Source: Chryseobacterium sp. KACC 21268
GTDB lineage: Bacteria > Bacteroidota > Bacteroidia > Flavobacteriales > Weeksellaceae
Length of the DNA stretch: 64,000 bases
Direction: 5' to 3'
Assembly: GCA_028736075.1 (NCBI GenBank)
Contig: CP117875.1
Span: forward strand, 1,240,001 to 1,304,000
This document shows, piece by piece, positions 17,907 through 25,507 of the stretch. The notes beneath the pieces are model-generated. The model had not been told where the DNA came from. It searched no databases and was given only the letters and a program-made list of their open reading frames with translations. The stretch's first letter is position 1, and each line of letters begins with the position of its first letter. A program made the position numbers and the translations under genes.

Positions 17907-19997
17907 CTATCTTATCTGATAACGAATCCCCAAAAACGTCCGAATTCCCTGCATCGGCGCATAGCCATAAGTCGTATCAAAAGTATAACCGTAAGGATTG
18001 CTGGCAACATCATCCGCTTGATTATCAAACGGGTCAAACGGTCTCAGAATCGGGTTTTTCGGTGTGAAGTTTAATAAATTTCTCACGCCTCCATAAATCT
18101 CAAACCCATTATCAAATTTCTTCGTCAACTGAATATTCATCAACGTAAACCAAGGCGAATATTCTGGTCGGAAATCATCCGGAACAGTTGGCAATCGCAT
18201 TGGTCCGTAAAATTGTCCCGTCAAATCCATCGAAAATTTGTTTGCAAACTGATAACTCAAATTGTAAGTTCCGCTCCATTTCGGCGCGTGCAATTGCTGG
18301 ATTCTGTCGCCTTCATTTTCCTGATAGACATCCATATAAGTCACTCCAAACATCAACTGAATCGGCAAACTCCAATTGGTGCTAATATCTGCAGAAATCC
18401 CTCTAGAAATTGCGTGTCCAGCCAGATTATCATAAATAATTTTATCCGGCTCGGAATCAAAGTCACCCACAATTTTATTGTTGAAATAAGAATAAAATCC
18501 GTTCACATCAACATTGATAAAATAATCTTTGATTGGAATTTTCATCAGATAACTCAGATTCGTATTCAAAGATTTTTCCGGCTTCAAGTCATCTGCAATT
18601 ATCACTTCCCGAGAACCAGTCAGCGCCGAGTGGTCTTCCGTAAAAAGATTCACAACACGGAAACCGGTTCCAAAACTCAACCTCAAAGTATGATAAGGAT
18701 TCGGCTCAAATTTCCAAGCCACTCTCGGGGAATGCACAGATTTATGAATCTTGTGATAATCATATCTGTAACCCAAAAGCAAAGTATTTTTATCATTGAT
18801 TTCCCATTCGTCTTCCAAATAAAGACCGTAAATCGGTGATTTCATCGGCTGATTTTCACCTTCTAGATTTGCTGTTCCAGGCGTGTTATCATCGTAGAAA
18901 GTCGATTTCAAAGTCGTTCCACTTTTCAAAAGATGTTTGCCCAATTGCTTTTCCCAGTTCATTTGCAGAAACAAAACTTTCTGAGTCGCCAAGTAAGAAG
19001 TGTTCCCATAAAACGAATCCTGATGATGATAATTGTAAGAATATTGAAGCAAAAATTTCTCCTTTAAAGGCAATTGATAAATTCCAAAAAACTCAAAACG
19101 GTTCGTGTAAATGCTTTCGCCGTAAACATCATCCGAACCGCGGTTTCGCTTTTGCCACTGCATTTCACCACCAAATCTATCTTCGTAAAAATATCTCAAT
19201 GCAAAACTTGCCTGTCGATTTTCTTTTCTTTTGAAATTCCATTTGTTGAAAACTGAGATTCGGTTTTGCAAAGGCGTGTCGGTGAAATTGTCTTTGTTCT
19301 GGTCACTTCTGTTCCCGAAATAGAAATAATTGAGACTCAGCAAACTGGAAAAATTCTTGTTGTCAAACACTTTCTTCGCAATGTCAAGATTGATTTCACC
19401 TTGATTTCCCGTCATCACATCGGTAGCAAAATCCGGCGCTTGCAAAGCATTTTTTGTGATGATATTAATAACGCCACCCATCGCTTCCGAACCGTAAATA
19501 GACGAAGCCGGACCTTTCGTCACCTCGATTCTGTCAATCAAACTATTCGGAATTCCGCTGAGTCCGTAAACGGTGGAAAGCGAACTGACGATGGGCATTC
19601 CATCAATCAAAATCATCGTGTAAGCGCCTTCCAAACCGTTGATGTGAATGTCTCCCGTATTACAAACCGCACAATTCAGCTGAGGTTTCACACCGTTTAC
19701 CATCGCAATCGCTTCAAATATATTAGCAGTCGGATTTTTCCTAAAAAATTGTTGCGAATAAACATCCGTCGAAATCGGACTGTTCAATTTCTTCACAGAA
19801 AACTGATTGATGGTCACTTCATCAATATCATTTGATTTTTTCAAAGTGTCAACTGAAGCATTTAAGGAATCTTCCCGACTAGTTTGCGTCACCTTCAAAG
19901 TGTCCACAGAAGAAGTTAAAGAATCTTGCGGAATTGATTCAACTTGCGCATTAATTAAAACCGAAAATAAGCTGAGTATGATGTAGATTAATTTCAT
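17907..19997 (-). CDS. TonB-dependent outer-membrane receptor with CxxC in the plug
   Basis: 696 residues when started at 19997, which gives a clean signal peptide (MKLIYIILSLFSVLINAQ). The plug domain has VNGVKPQLNCAVCNTGDIHINGL, then GMPIVSSLSTVYGL, RIEVTKGPASSIYGSEAMGGVINIITK. The remainder is a beta-barrel ending in FLGIRYQIR with the terminal aromatic region. It imports a substrate across the outer membrane with TonB energy. The substrate is not identifiable; a metal, haem or cobalamin-like ligand is possible. The NCAVC pair in the plug is unusual and the thioredoxin gene follows in the same operon. Confidence 0.9.
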   Translation of the reverse strand: MKLIYIILSLFSVLINAQVESIPQDSLTSSVDTLKVTQTSREDSLNASVDTLKKSNDIDEVTINQFSVKKLNSPISTDVYSQQFFRKNPTANIFEAIAMVNGVKPQLNCAVCNTGDIHINGLEGAYTMILIDGMPIVSSLSTVYGLSGIPNSLIDRIEVTKGPASSIYGSEAMGGVINIITKNALQAPDFATDVMTGNQGEINLDIAKKVFDNKNFSSLLSLNYFYFGNRSDQNKDNFTDTPLQNRISVFNKWNFKRKENRQASFALRYFYEDRFGGEMQWQKRNRGSDDVYGESIYTNRFEFFGIYQLPLKEKFLLQYSYNYHHQDSFYGNTSYLATQKVLFLQMNWEKQLGKHLLKSGTTLKSTFYDDNTPGTANLEGENQPMKSPIYGLYLEDEWEINDKNTLLLGYRYDYHKIHKSVHSPRVAWKFEPNPYHTLRLSFGTGFRVVNLFTEDHSALTGSREVIIADDLKPEKSLNTNLSYLMKIPIKDYFINVDVNGFYSYFNNKIVGDFDSEPDKIIYDNLAGHAISRGISADISTNWSLPIQLMFGVTYMDVYQENEGDRIQQLHAPKWSGTYNLSYQFANKFSMDLTGQFYGPMRLPTVPDDFRPEYSPWFTLMNIQLTKKFDNGFEIYGGVRNLLNFTPKNPILRPFDPFDNQADDVASNPYGYTFDTTYGYAPMQGIRTFLGIRYQIR

Positions 19998-20009
19998 TAA
20001 AACAAAAAT

Positions 20010-20025
20010 GTTAGACAAAGCTAAC
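20010..20025 (-). promoter_or_regulatory. TonB receptor promoter with overlapping inverted repeat
   Basis: TAGCTTTG on the minus strand (20016-20023) is a -7 box. It lies within the inverted repeat GTTAG-N6-CTAAC (20010-20025), a possible operator 13 nt before the ATG. Confidence 0.5.
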
Positions 20026-20078
20026 AATTTTATTAGAAATAAAAAATTTACTTTGATTTTAATTTCTCGCACACAAAA

Positions 20079-20105
20079 AAACTCATCAAAAAAATGATGA
20101 GTTTT
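20079..20105 (-). terminator. Terminator after Bax-inhibitor-like gene
   Basis: AAACTCATC and GATGAGTTT pair around an 8-nt loop and are followed by T-runs on the minus strand. Confidence 0.8.
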
Positions 20106-20118
20106 AAATTATAAATTG

Positions 20119-20206
20119 TCAGTCTGAGGCTCTTGAAAACCTTTAACAATATCAGTTTGAGGTTTTCGAAGACTTTTAGCAATGTCAGTCTGAGGCTCTC
20201 GAAGAC
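20119..20206. repeat. Three direct repeats with exact 33-bp period
   Basis: Units begin at 20119, 20152 and 20185 and share TCAGTCTGAGGCTCTCGAAG with a few changes. They lie between the stop of the Bax-inhibitor-like gene and its terminator. A related unit occurs in reverse at 42288-42309. Confidence 0.85.
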
Positions 20207-20215
20207 CAATAAATA

Positions 20216-20899
20216 TTAATCTCTTCTGCTCAAAAATATTCTCAAAATATACCAGAACAAAAGCATTATGGATGAGAACAATTGTAAAGCCGCGCCGACA
20301 TATTGACCTTTAGAGTATTGATTTTTGATGTTGTAAGTCTCATACAAAATACTTGCACTTGCCAACGCAACCATCGCCAAAGAGAACCAAAGTCCAAGAT
20401 TGAAGCCGAAAATTGCGCCAACCACAATTACGCCCAGCGCTACAAATCCACCAATCACGATGATATTTCTAAGGAAAGAAAAATCTTTGTTCGTGAGGAA
20501 AACTGCCGCCGTCAATCCAGCAAACATAAATGCTGTTACCAGCGCTGCCTGCGTGATGATTTCCGGTGCGTACAAAGTTGCGATGCCCAACATCGGAAGG
20601 AAAATTACCGCTTGTATCAAGACAAACAGTCCCAATCCCAAATATTGCGTGGTTTTTGAAACGGAAAACGACAATTTGGTCGCCAACATAGAAACCATCC
20701 AAAACACGCCGATGATGAGCAACCAAGTGTATTGGCCAGAAACCATCGACAAAATCATTTCCATAGGAACCACTTTCAACAAGATGCTTTCCACCGCTCC
20801 GAACGCCAAAATCGCCACTGCGACGTGCATATACGTTTTTCTGTAAAATTCTGCTCTTTCGATTTCCGAAATTTCCGAAACCATTAATGAATCATTCAT
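20216..20899 (-). CDS. Bax inhibitor-1/YccA family membrane protein
   Basis: 227 residues with about seven transmembrane helices and a short, charged N-terminus (MNDSLMVSEISEIERAEFYRK). The helix pattern and the late acidic/tyrosine segment SILYETYNIKNQY match the BI-1/YccA family, which are inner-membrane proteins linked to ion leak and to FtsH control. The ATG at 20899 is chosen over an upstream in-frame start at 20941, because the -7 box (20921-20928) lies between them. Confidence 0.88.
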   Translation of the reverse strand: MNDSLMVSEISEIERAEFYRKTYMHVAVAILAFGAVESILLKVVPMEMILSMVSGQYTWLLIIGVFWMVSMLATKLSFSVSKTTQYLGLGLFVLIQAVIFLPMLGIATLYAPEIITQAALVTAFMFAGLTAAVFLTNKDFSFLRNIIVIGGFVALGVIVVGAIFGFNLGLWFSLAMVALASASILYETYNIKNQYSKGQYVGAALQLFSSIMLLFWYILRIFLSRRD

Positions 20900-20920
20900 T
20901 TGTAATAATTTTAATAATCT

Positions 20921-20928
20921 CAAAGATA
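20921..20928 (-). promoter_or_regulatory. -7 box of the Bax-inhibitor-like gene
   Basis: TATCTTTG on the minus strand, 21 nt upstream of the ATG. Confidence 0.65.
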
Positions 20929-20974
20929 GCAAAAGATACAAGAATCAAGAAAAGTTGATGTTATGTTTTTATTT

Positions 20975-21060
20975 GGGCAGCTATTTCCGCCTTCCGTTCC
21001 CAATCTTTTTTGCCTAGCTTTTCCAGCGACAAAAAAGGATTTCCACTCAAGTCGGGCTGC
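20975..21060 (+). repeat. 86-bp hairpin repeat, copy B
   Basis: Begins GGGCAGC and ends GGGCTGC, so GCAGC/GCTGC pair. The internal TTTTTTG/CAAAAAA stem and GGATTTCC are conserved. It lies between divergent genes. Confidence 0.9.
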
Positions 21061-21100
21061 GGTTTTCCAGTATAAATCAACAGTCAGCATAAAACCAATT

Positions 21101-21151
21101 TTTGTCATTCCGTAGGAATCTCAGCAGTTTAGATTCCTACGGAATGACAAA
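21101..21151. repeat. Perfect palindrome with 21-bp arms
   Basis: The arm at 21101-21121 (TTTGTCATTCCGTAGGAATC, then T) is exactly reverse-complementary to 21131-21151, with a 9-nt loop. Looser copies lie at 47538-47621 and 48912-48994. It is MITE- or REP-like, and no transposase is nearby. Confidence 0.92.
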
Positions 21152-21280
21152 ATTGATGTGAACTGTTTTTTAATTTTCTTTGATGAGTTTTACGTCTTTG
21201 CGAACTCAAAAATATTTTCAATAATTTCAAAAAAATCTTTGCGCGCTTAGCGTTCAAATCACAGTGTCAGAAAAAAATAT

Positions 21281-21288
21281 TACATTTG
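21281..21288 (+). promoter_or_regulatory. -7 box of hmgA
   Basis: TACATTTG fits TAnnTTTG and ends 21 nt before the ATG at 21310. The in-frame TTG at 21286 is part of this box and not a start codon. Confidence 0.65.
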
Positions 21289-21309
21289 AGAAAAGCCAAA
21301 TCCAACAAA

Positions 21310-22464
21310 ATGAGATACGTTCAGTTAGGTAAGATTCCACCAAAAAGACACACGGTTTTCAAATCCGAAGACGACCAGTTCTATTACGAGCAACTCTTTG
21401 GAACAGAAGGTTTTCACGGCATTGCGTCGTTGTTGTATCACACGCATCGCCCGACTCAAATCAAATCCATTGGCGAAGCAAAAGACGTGACACCGAAAAT
21501 CGCAGTAGAGAAAAACGTCACGCCAAGAATGATAAAAGGCGCACAAGTGACCGCCGAAGATGACTTTTTGGAAAGCCGAAAGGTTTTGATGCTAAACAAC
21601 GATTTGAAAATGGGTCTAGCAAAACCCAGAAAATCGCCTGATTATTTTTATAAAAATGCAGAATGCGACGAACTACTTTTCGTACACGCCGGAAGAGGAA
21701 TTCTGAAGACGATGCTCGGAAACATTCAGTTTTCTGTCGGTGATTATCTCATCATTCCGAGAGGTACGATTTATCAGCTGGAATTGGAATCCGAAGACAA
21801 TGTTTTTCTTTTCATAGAAGCGCATTCCCCAATTTACACGCCGAAGCGTTACCGAAATGAGTTCGGACAATTGCTGGAGCATTCGCCGTTTTGTGAGCGC
21901 GATATTGTTCCGCCAACTTTCGTAGAACCTAAAAATGAGAAAGGCGATTTTCTCATCAAAGTCAAAAAGGAAAATCAAATCACGGATTTCATTTATGCCA
22001 CGCATCCGTTTGATGTCGTTGGTTGGGACGGATATTTTTATCCTTACAAATTCAATATCAAAAACTTCGAACCGATTACGGGGAGAATTCATCAACCGCC
22101 TCCGGTTCATCAGAACTTCGAAGCGCATAATTTTGTGGTGTGCTCGTTCGTGGCAAGAATGTACGATTATCATCCACAAGCGATTCCTGCGCCTTACAAC
22201 CATTCGAATATCGATTCGGATGAGGTTTTGTTTTATACGGAAGGTGATTTTATGAGCAGAAACCACGTGGATTTGATGGACTTTTCACTTCATCCAGGTG
22301 GCGTTGTGCACGGTCCGCATCCAGGCGCAATGGAACGAAGCATCGGCAAAAAATCGACCGACGAATATGCGGTGATGGTTGACCCGTTCAGACCTTTCAA
22401 ACTGACGGAAGAAGCGATACGAGTTGAAGACCCGACTTACAAGACGAGTTGGTTGGAAGATTAA
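21310..22464 (+). CDS. hmgA: Homogentisate 1,2-dioxygenase
   Basis: 384 residues. It opens the aromatic ring of homogentisate to maleylacetoacetate in tyrosine breakdown, using Fe(II) and O2. The cupin-type iron site fits His298 (PYNHSN), the acidic DE at 304-305, and His334 (GGVVHGPHPG), with the same 36-residue His-His spacing as the human enzyme. The conserved LLYHTHRPTQ and HQPPPVHQNFEA segments are present. hppD and fahA of the same pathway lie 3-5 kb downstream on the same strand, but with separate promoters. Confidence 0.93.
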   Translation: MRYVQLGKIPPKRHTVFKSEDDQFYYEQLFGTEGFHGIASLLYHTHRPTQIKSIGEAKDVTPKIAVEKNVTPRMIKGAQVTAEDDFLESRKVLMLNNDLKMGLAKPRKSPDYFYKNAECDELLFVHAGRGILKTMLGNIQFSVGDYLIIPRGTIYQLELESEDNVFLFIEAHSPIYTPKRYRNEFGQLLEHSPFCERDIVPPTFVEPKNEKGDFLIKVKKENQITDFIYATHPFDVVGWDGYFYPYKFNIKNFEPITGRIHQPPPVHQNFEAHNFVVCSFVARMYDYHPQAIPAPYNHSNIDSDEVLFYTEGDFMSRNHVDLMDFSLHPGGVVHGPHPGAMERSIGKKSTDEYAVMVDPFRPFKLTEEAIRVEDPTYKTSWLED

Positions 22465-22475
22465 ATGAATAAAGA

Positions 22476-22503
22476 AAAGCTAACAGAAATGTTAGCTTTT
22501 TAA
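22476..22503 (+). terminator. Terminator after hmgA
   Basis: AAAGCTAAC and GTTAGCTTT pair around a 6-nt loop and are followed by T. It may serve both directions, with the convergent gene at 22527. Confidence 0.85.
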
Positions 22504-22526
22504 ATTTAGTTTCAAAATTAAATGGA

Positions 22527-22820
22527 TTAACTCCCAGCAATCGGACTTCCAAAAATCCCAACGGCCATTTCTGCCCAAATCAAAATTAATAAAGCAATAA
22601 TCCCGAAAACTAAAATCAATCTGGATTTGAGAGTCTTCACTTTCTTCAGGACAAAATCTACAGCAAATGCCGTTGCGAAAAGCAGTACGCCCATTATCAA
22701 AAAGTCTGAAGCTGTCCAATTGACTTCGGTCGTAAATTGCATTGCTATAAGTGGTGCGGTCAAAATAAATGCTGCTGCAGAATAAATAAAAGCTGAGGTT
22801 CGGTTTTGTGTTATCATCAT
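22527..22820 (-). CDS. Small three-helix membrane protein
   Basis: 97 residues of unknown function. Hydrophobic segments lie near 9-27, 37-56 and 68-90, with the basic loop LKKVKTLKSR between the second and third. No signal peptide or catalytic motif is visible. It is monocistronic and convergent with hmgA. Confidence 0.7.
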   Translation of the reverse strand: MMITQNRTSAFIYSAAAFILTAPLIAMQFTTEVNWTASDFLIMGVLLFATAFAVDFVLKKVKTLKSRLILVFGIIALLILIWAEMAVGIFGSPIAGS

Positions 22821-22974
22821 TTTAAAATTTAATTCATATTATTATAAAGAACTTTGAATTGCAAAGTAAAATGATTTTGTTGAATTCTCAAAATATTATT
22901 GTGACTTTTATCATTTTAAATAATAAATAGAGAGTTGGCTGATAATGCTCATTTTTTACCATTTAATTAAATTC

Positions 22975-22982
22975 TAACTTTG
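22975..22982 (+). promoter_or_regulatory. -7 box of the CoA-transferase gene
   Basis: TAACTTTG fits TAnnTTTG and ends 16 nt before the ATG. Confidence 0.6.
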
Positions 22983-22998
22983 TTAAAAATAAAAAGCA

Positions 22999-24270
22999 AT
23001 GATCAATTACGTAAGCCCAGAAGAAGCAGTTTCAATCATTAAAAGTGGTGACAGGATTTTCGGACACGGAAGTGCGTGTACTCCTAACCTTTTGTACGAT
23101 GAATTGGCAAAACAATCCTCACGTTTGAAAGATGTGGAAATGGTTTCCATCACGCAGCAAGGCAATGTGGAAATCGCCAAACCTCAATATAAAGATAGTT
23201 TTTACATCAATTCACTCTTCACATCTGCGCCAGTTCGGGAAGCTGTGAATTCCGAAAATGGCGACTACGTTCCAATTTTTCTGAGCGAAATTCCAATTCT
23301 TTTCAAAAATGGGATCTTGCCAATTGATGTTGCTTTGATCACCGTTTCGCCTCCAGATGCTCACGGCTACTGCACGCTTGGAACTTCTGTAGATGTAGCG
23401 CGTGGTGCAATTGATACGGCGAAAAGAATCATTGCGATCGTGAATCCGAAAATGCCAAGAACTCACGGCGATGGAATGATCCACATCAACCGAATTGAAA
23501 AATTGGTTTGGAGTGAGGAAGAACTTTTGACCATTAATTATAGCGAGAAAGTGGGTGAGGAAGAGATGAAGATTGGTAGAAATGTGGCCGAATTGATTGA
23601 TGACAAAGCGACGATCCAAATGGGAATCGGAACTATTCCGGATGCGGTTTTGCAGTGCCTTCACAACCACAAAGACCTTGGTGTTCACACAGAAATGTTG
23701 AGCGATGGTGTCATCGATTTGATTAAAAATGATGTCATTAATAATAAATATAAAGGCACGCACGCCAACAGAACGATTACCAGTTTTTGTTTCGGGACCA
23801 GAAGATTGTACGACTTTGTAGATGACAATCCTGCCGTGGCTTTTATGGATGTTCAGCACGTGAATTTTCCAATCAATATTATGAAGAACAAGAAAATGCA
23901 CGCCATCAATTCCGCAATCGAAATTGATTTGACAGGACAGGTTTGTGCAGATTCTATCGGAACTTATCAGTTCAGCGGAATCGGTGGACAGATGGACTTT
24001 ATGCGTGGCGCAGCGTTGAGCGAAGGCGGAAAGCCAATTATGGCCTTGTCTTCCAGAACAAAAAAAGGTGTTCCTAGAATAGTCCCTTTCCTAAAACAAG
24101 GTGCTGGTGTTGTGACAACGAGAGGTCATATCCATTACGTGGTGACGGAGTTTGGAACGGCTTATCTTTATGGCAAAAACCTTCGTCAGAGAGCGCAAGC
24201 TTTGATAGAGATTTCGCATCCCGATGACAGAGAAATGTTGGATAGAGCAGCGTTCGAAAGATTTAAATAA
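22999..24270 (+). CDS. Acetyl-CoA hydrolase/CoA-transferase family protein
   Basis: 423 residues of the acetyl-CoA hydrolase/4-hydroxybutyrate CoA-transferase family. The N-terminal domain has SPPDAHGYCTLGTSVD. The C-terminal domain has MGIGTIPDAVLQCL, followed by HTEMLSDG, where Glu232 is the expected covalent CoA-carrying glutamate. Later comes GIGGQMDFMRGA. The acyl donor and acceptor cannot be read from the sequence; acetate or succinate are usual. It lies between hmgA and hppD, so handling of acetoacetate or fumarate-derived acyl-CoA is an inference from context only. Confidence 0.87.
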   Translation: MINYVSPEEAVSIIKSGDRIFGHGSACTPNLLYDELAKQSSRLKDVEMVSITQQGNVEIAKPQYKDSFYINSLFTSAPVREAVNSENGDYVPIFLSEIPILFKNGILPIDVALITVSPPDAHGYCTLGTSVDVARGAIDTAKRIIAIVNPKMPRTHGDGMIHINRIEKLVWSEEELLTINYSEKVGEEEMKIGRNVAELIDDKATIQMGIGTIPDAVLQCLHNHKDLGVHTEMLSDGVIDLIKNDVINNKYKGTHANRTITSFCFGTRRLYDFVDDNPAVAFMDVQHVNFPINIMKNKKMHAINSAIEIDLTGQVCADSIGTYQFSGIGGQMDFMRGAALSEGGKPIMALSSRTKKGVPRIVPFLKQGAGVVTTRGHIHYVVTEFGTAYLYGKNLRQRAQALIEISHPDDREMLDRAAFERFK

Positions 24271-24307
24271 AACTAAACAAACTTTTAATTTTTTCTTGAT
24301 TTTGTTG

Positions 24308-24315
24308 TATATTTG
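24308..24315 (+). promoter_or_regulatory. -7 box of the HTH-like protein gene
   Basis: TATATTTG fits TAnnTTTG and ends 26 nt before a TTG start. Confidence 0.55.
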
Positions 24316-24341
24316 ATTAAACACACAAGAAAAAAAACTAA

Positions 24342-25139
24342 TTGAAATCAATCTATAACTTACTGAAAGAAGAGGTAAGAAAAAATCAAGCTGTTCAGAA
24401 TTCTATTTTAGGTAATTCTCATCCTTGGAAAAGGAGTCATTATATCATACTTTCTGAAATCATTAAAGAAGACCTTTCTAACCGAGAAGAGTTGCAAAAT
24501 GAACGCAAATTTGAGTTGGGAACCAGCATCTCTCACATCACTTTGCAACGTTTTTTCGAAAGTGATTATCATTATAAAACCCATAATGACCTTCGGTTTT
24601 TGAAGACTTTGGACAAAATCTGCATCTTCCTTGGTTTCAAAGACCTGAACAGCTACGTGATGAATGTTAAGGAAAACAACATCTACAACGAGGCTTTCTT
24701 CAGCAAGGAATTCACCACAGATATTGTCTATCGATATTGCCACACCAATTTTGAGTTCTTCAAATATTTTCCCACATTACAACTGGAAGTATTTGACGGA
24801 CTCATATTTCCGGAAGCACCGTTCATAGAACGCATCAAAAATTACAGTTCCAAACTTTGCGACAATGGATTGAAATTGTTTACACATAACAATCGTTCCA
24901 ATTTTGAAATTTTTGACCTCGACATCATTTCCGAAGAATCTGACAAAATGGTCATTAAGACCCAGGAGTTTTGGAATTTGGTTTTCGTTGTAGAAGAAAC
25001 GGGCGAAGAGTATATTGTGAATGAACTCAACACACAAATATATTTTATCAAGAATATTGACGAAAAATGGATGATTTGGGATAATTATAATCCAAATTCT
25101 GGATTACTTAACAATGTGATAAACAAAAAACCGCACTAG
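24342..25139 (+). CDS. Putative regulator: HTH-like N-terminus, possible NTF2-like C-terminus
   Basis: 265 residues, cytoplasmic, no named family recognised. The segment ISHITLQRFFES, then LKTLDKICIFLGFKDLNSYV (about residues 62-110), resembles a Bacteroidota helix-turn-helix in which ...STLKRFFG... is followed by ...LAQFLGY.... The C-terminal part (KTQEFWNLVFVVEETGEEYIV, then QIYFIKNIDEKWMIWDNY) resembles an NTF2/SnoaL-like sheet. Translation must start at TTG (24342), since the next in-frame Met is past residue 100. It is flanked by tyrosine-catabolism genes; whether it regulates them is unknown. Confidence 0.6.
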   Translation: MKSIYNLLKEEVRKNQAVQNSILGNSHPWKRSHYIILSEIIKEDLSNREELQNERKFELGTSISHITLQRFFESDYHYKTHNDLRFLKTLDKICIFLGFKDLNSYVMNVKENNIYNEAFFSKEFTTDIVYRYCHTNFEFFKYFPTLQLEVFDGLIFPEAPFIERIKNYSSKLCDNGLKLFTHNNRSNFEIFDLDIISEESDKMVIKTQEFWNLVFVVEETGEEYIVNELNTQIYFIKNIDEKWMIWDNYNPNSGLLNNVINKKPH

Positions 25140-25435
25140 GTACGGCTTATTCATTGATTTGTTTTTTTAGAATCTTGATAATTCTTTAACAAAAGTAGTC
25201 ATAGAAAACGAACGAAATTAAACTTAAATAAACTTGTAAATACATATTGTATTATTATCATTAAAGTTAAATTAATAATGTGGATTGATTAACCTTTGTT
25301 AATTAATTTTATATTTAAATTTTAAAATGATGATTTATAATGAATTATCAATAGTGCAATCGGTTGCATTCAAGTCGTTGATTTTATTTAATACTAATTC
25401 ACAATCACACGGATTACATTCTCCAAAAACATAAA
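25140..25435. other. AT-rich intergenic stretch with no recognised feature
   Basis: The sequence between the HTH-like gene and the hppD control region is very AT-rich. No open frame, tRNA, clear hairpin or repeat family was found. A weak, imperfect hairpin overlaps the stop codon near 25130-25147. Confidence 0.6.
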
Positions 25436-25478
25436 AACTAACAATCGTTAGTTAGTTTCTGAAAAATTCTTATCTTGG
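25436..25478 (+). promoter_or_regulatory. hppD promoter with inverted repeat
   Basis: AACTAAC-AATC-GTTAGTT (25436-25453) is a perfect 7-bp-arm inverted repeat in the -33 region. TATCTTGG (25471-25478) is a one-mismatch -7 box. The repeat is a candidate operator for the aromatic catabolism genes. Confidence 0.5.
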
Positions 25479-25507
25479 CATCAACAGATATAAAAGTAAA
25501 AAGTAAA

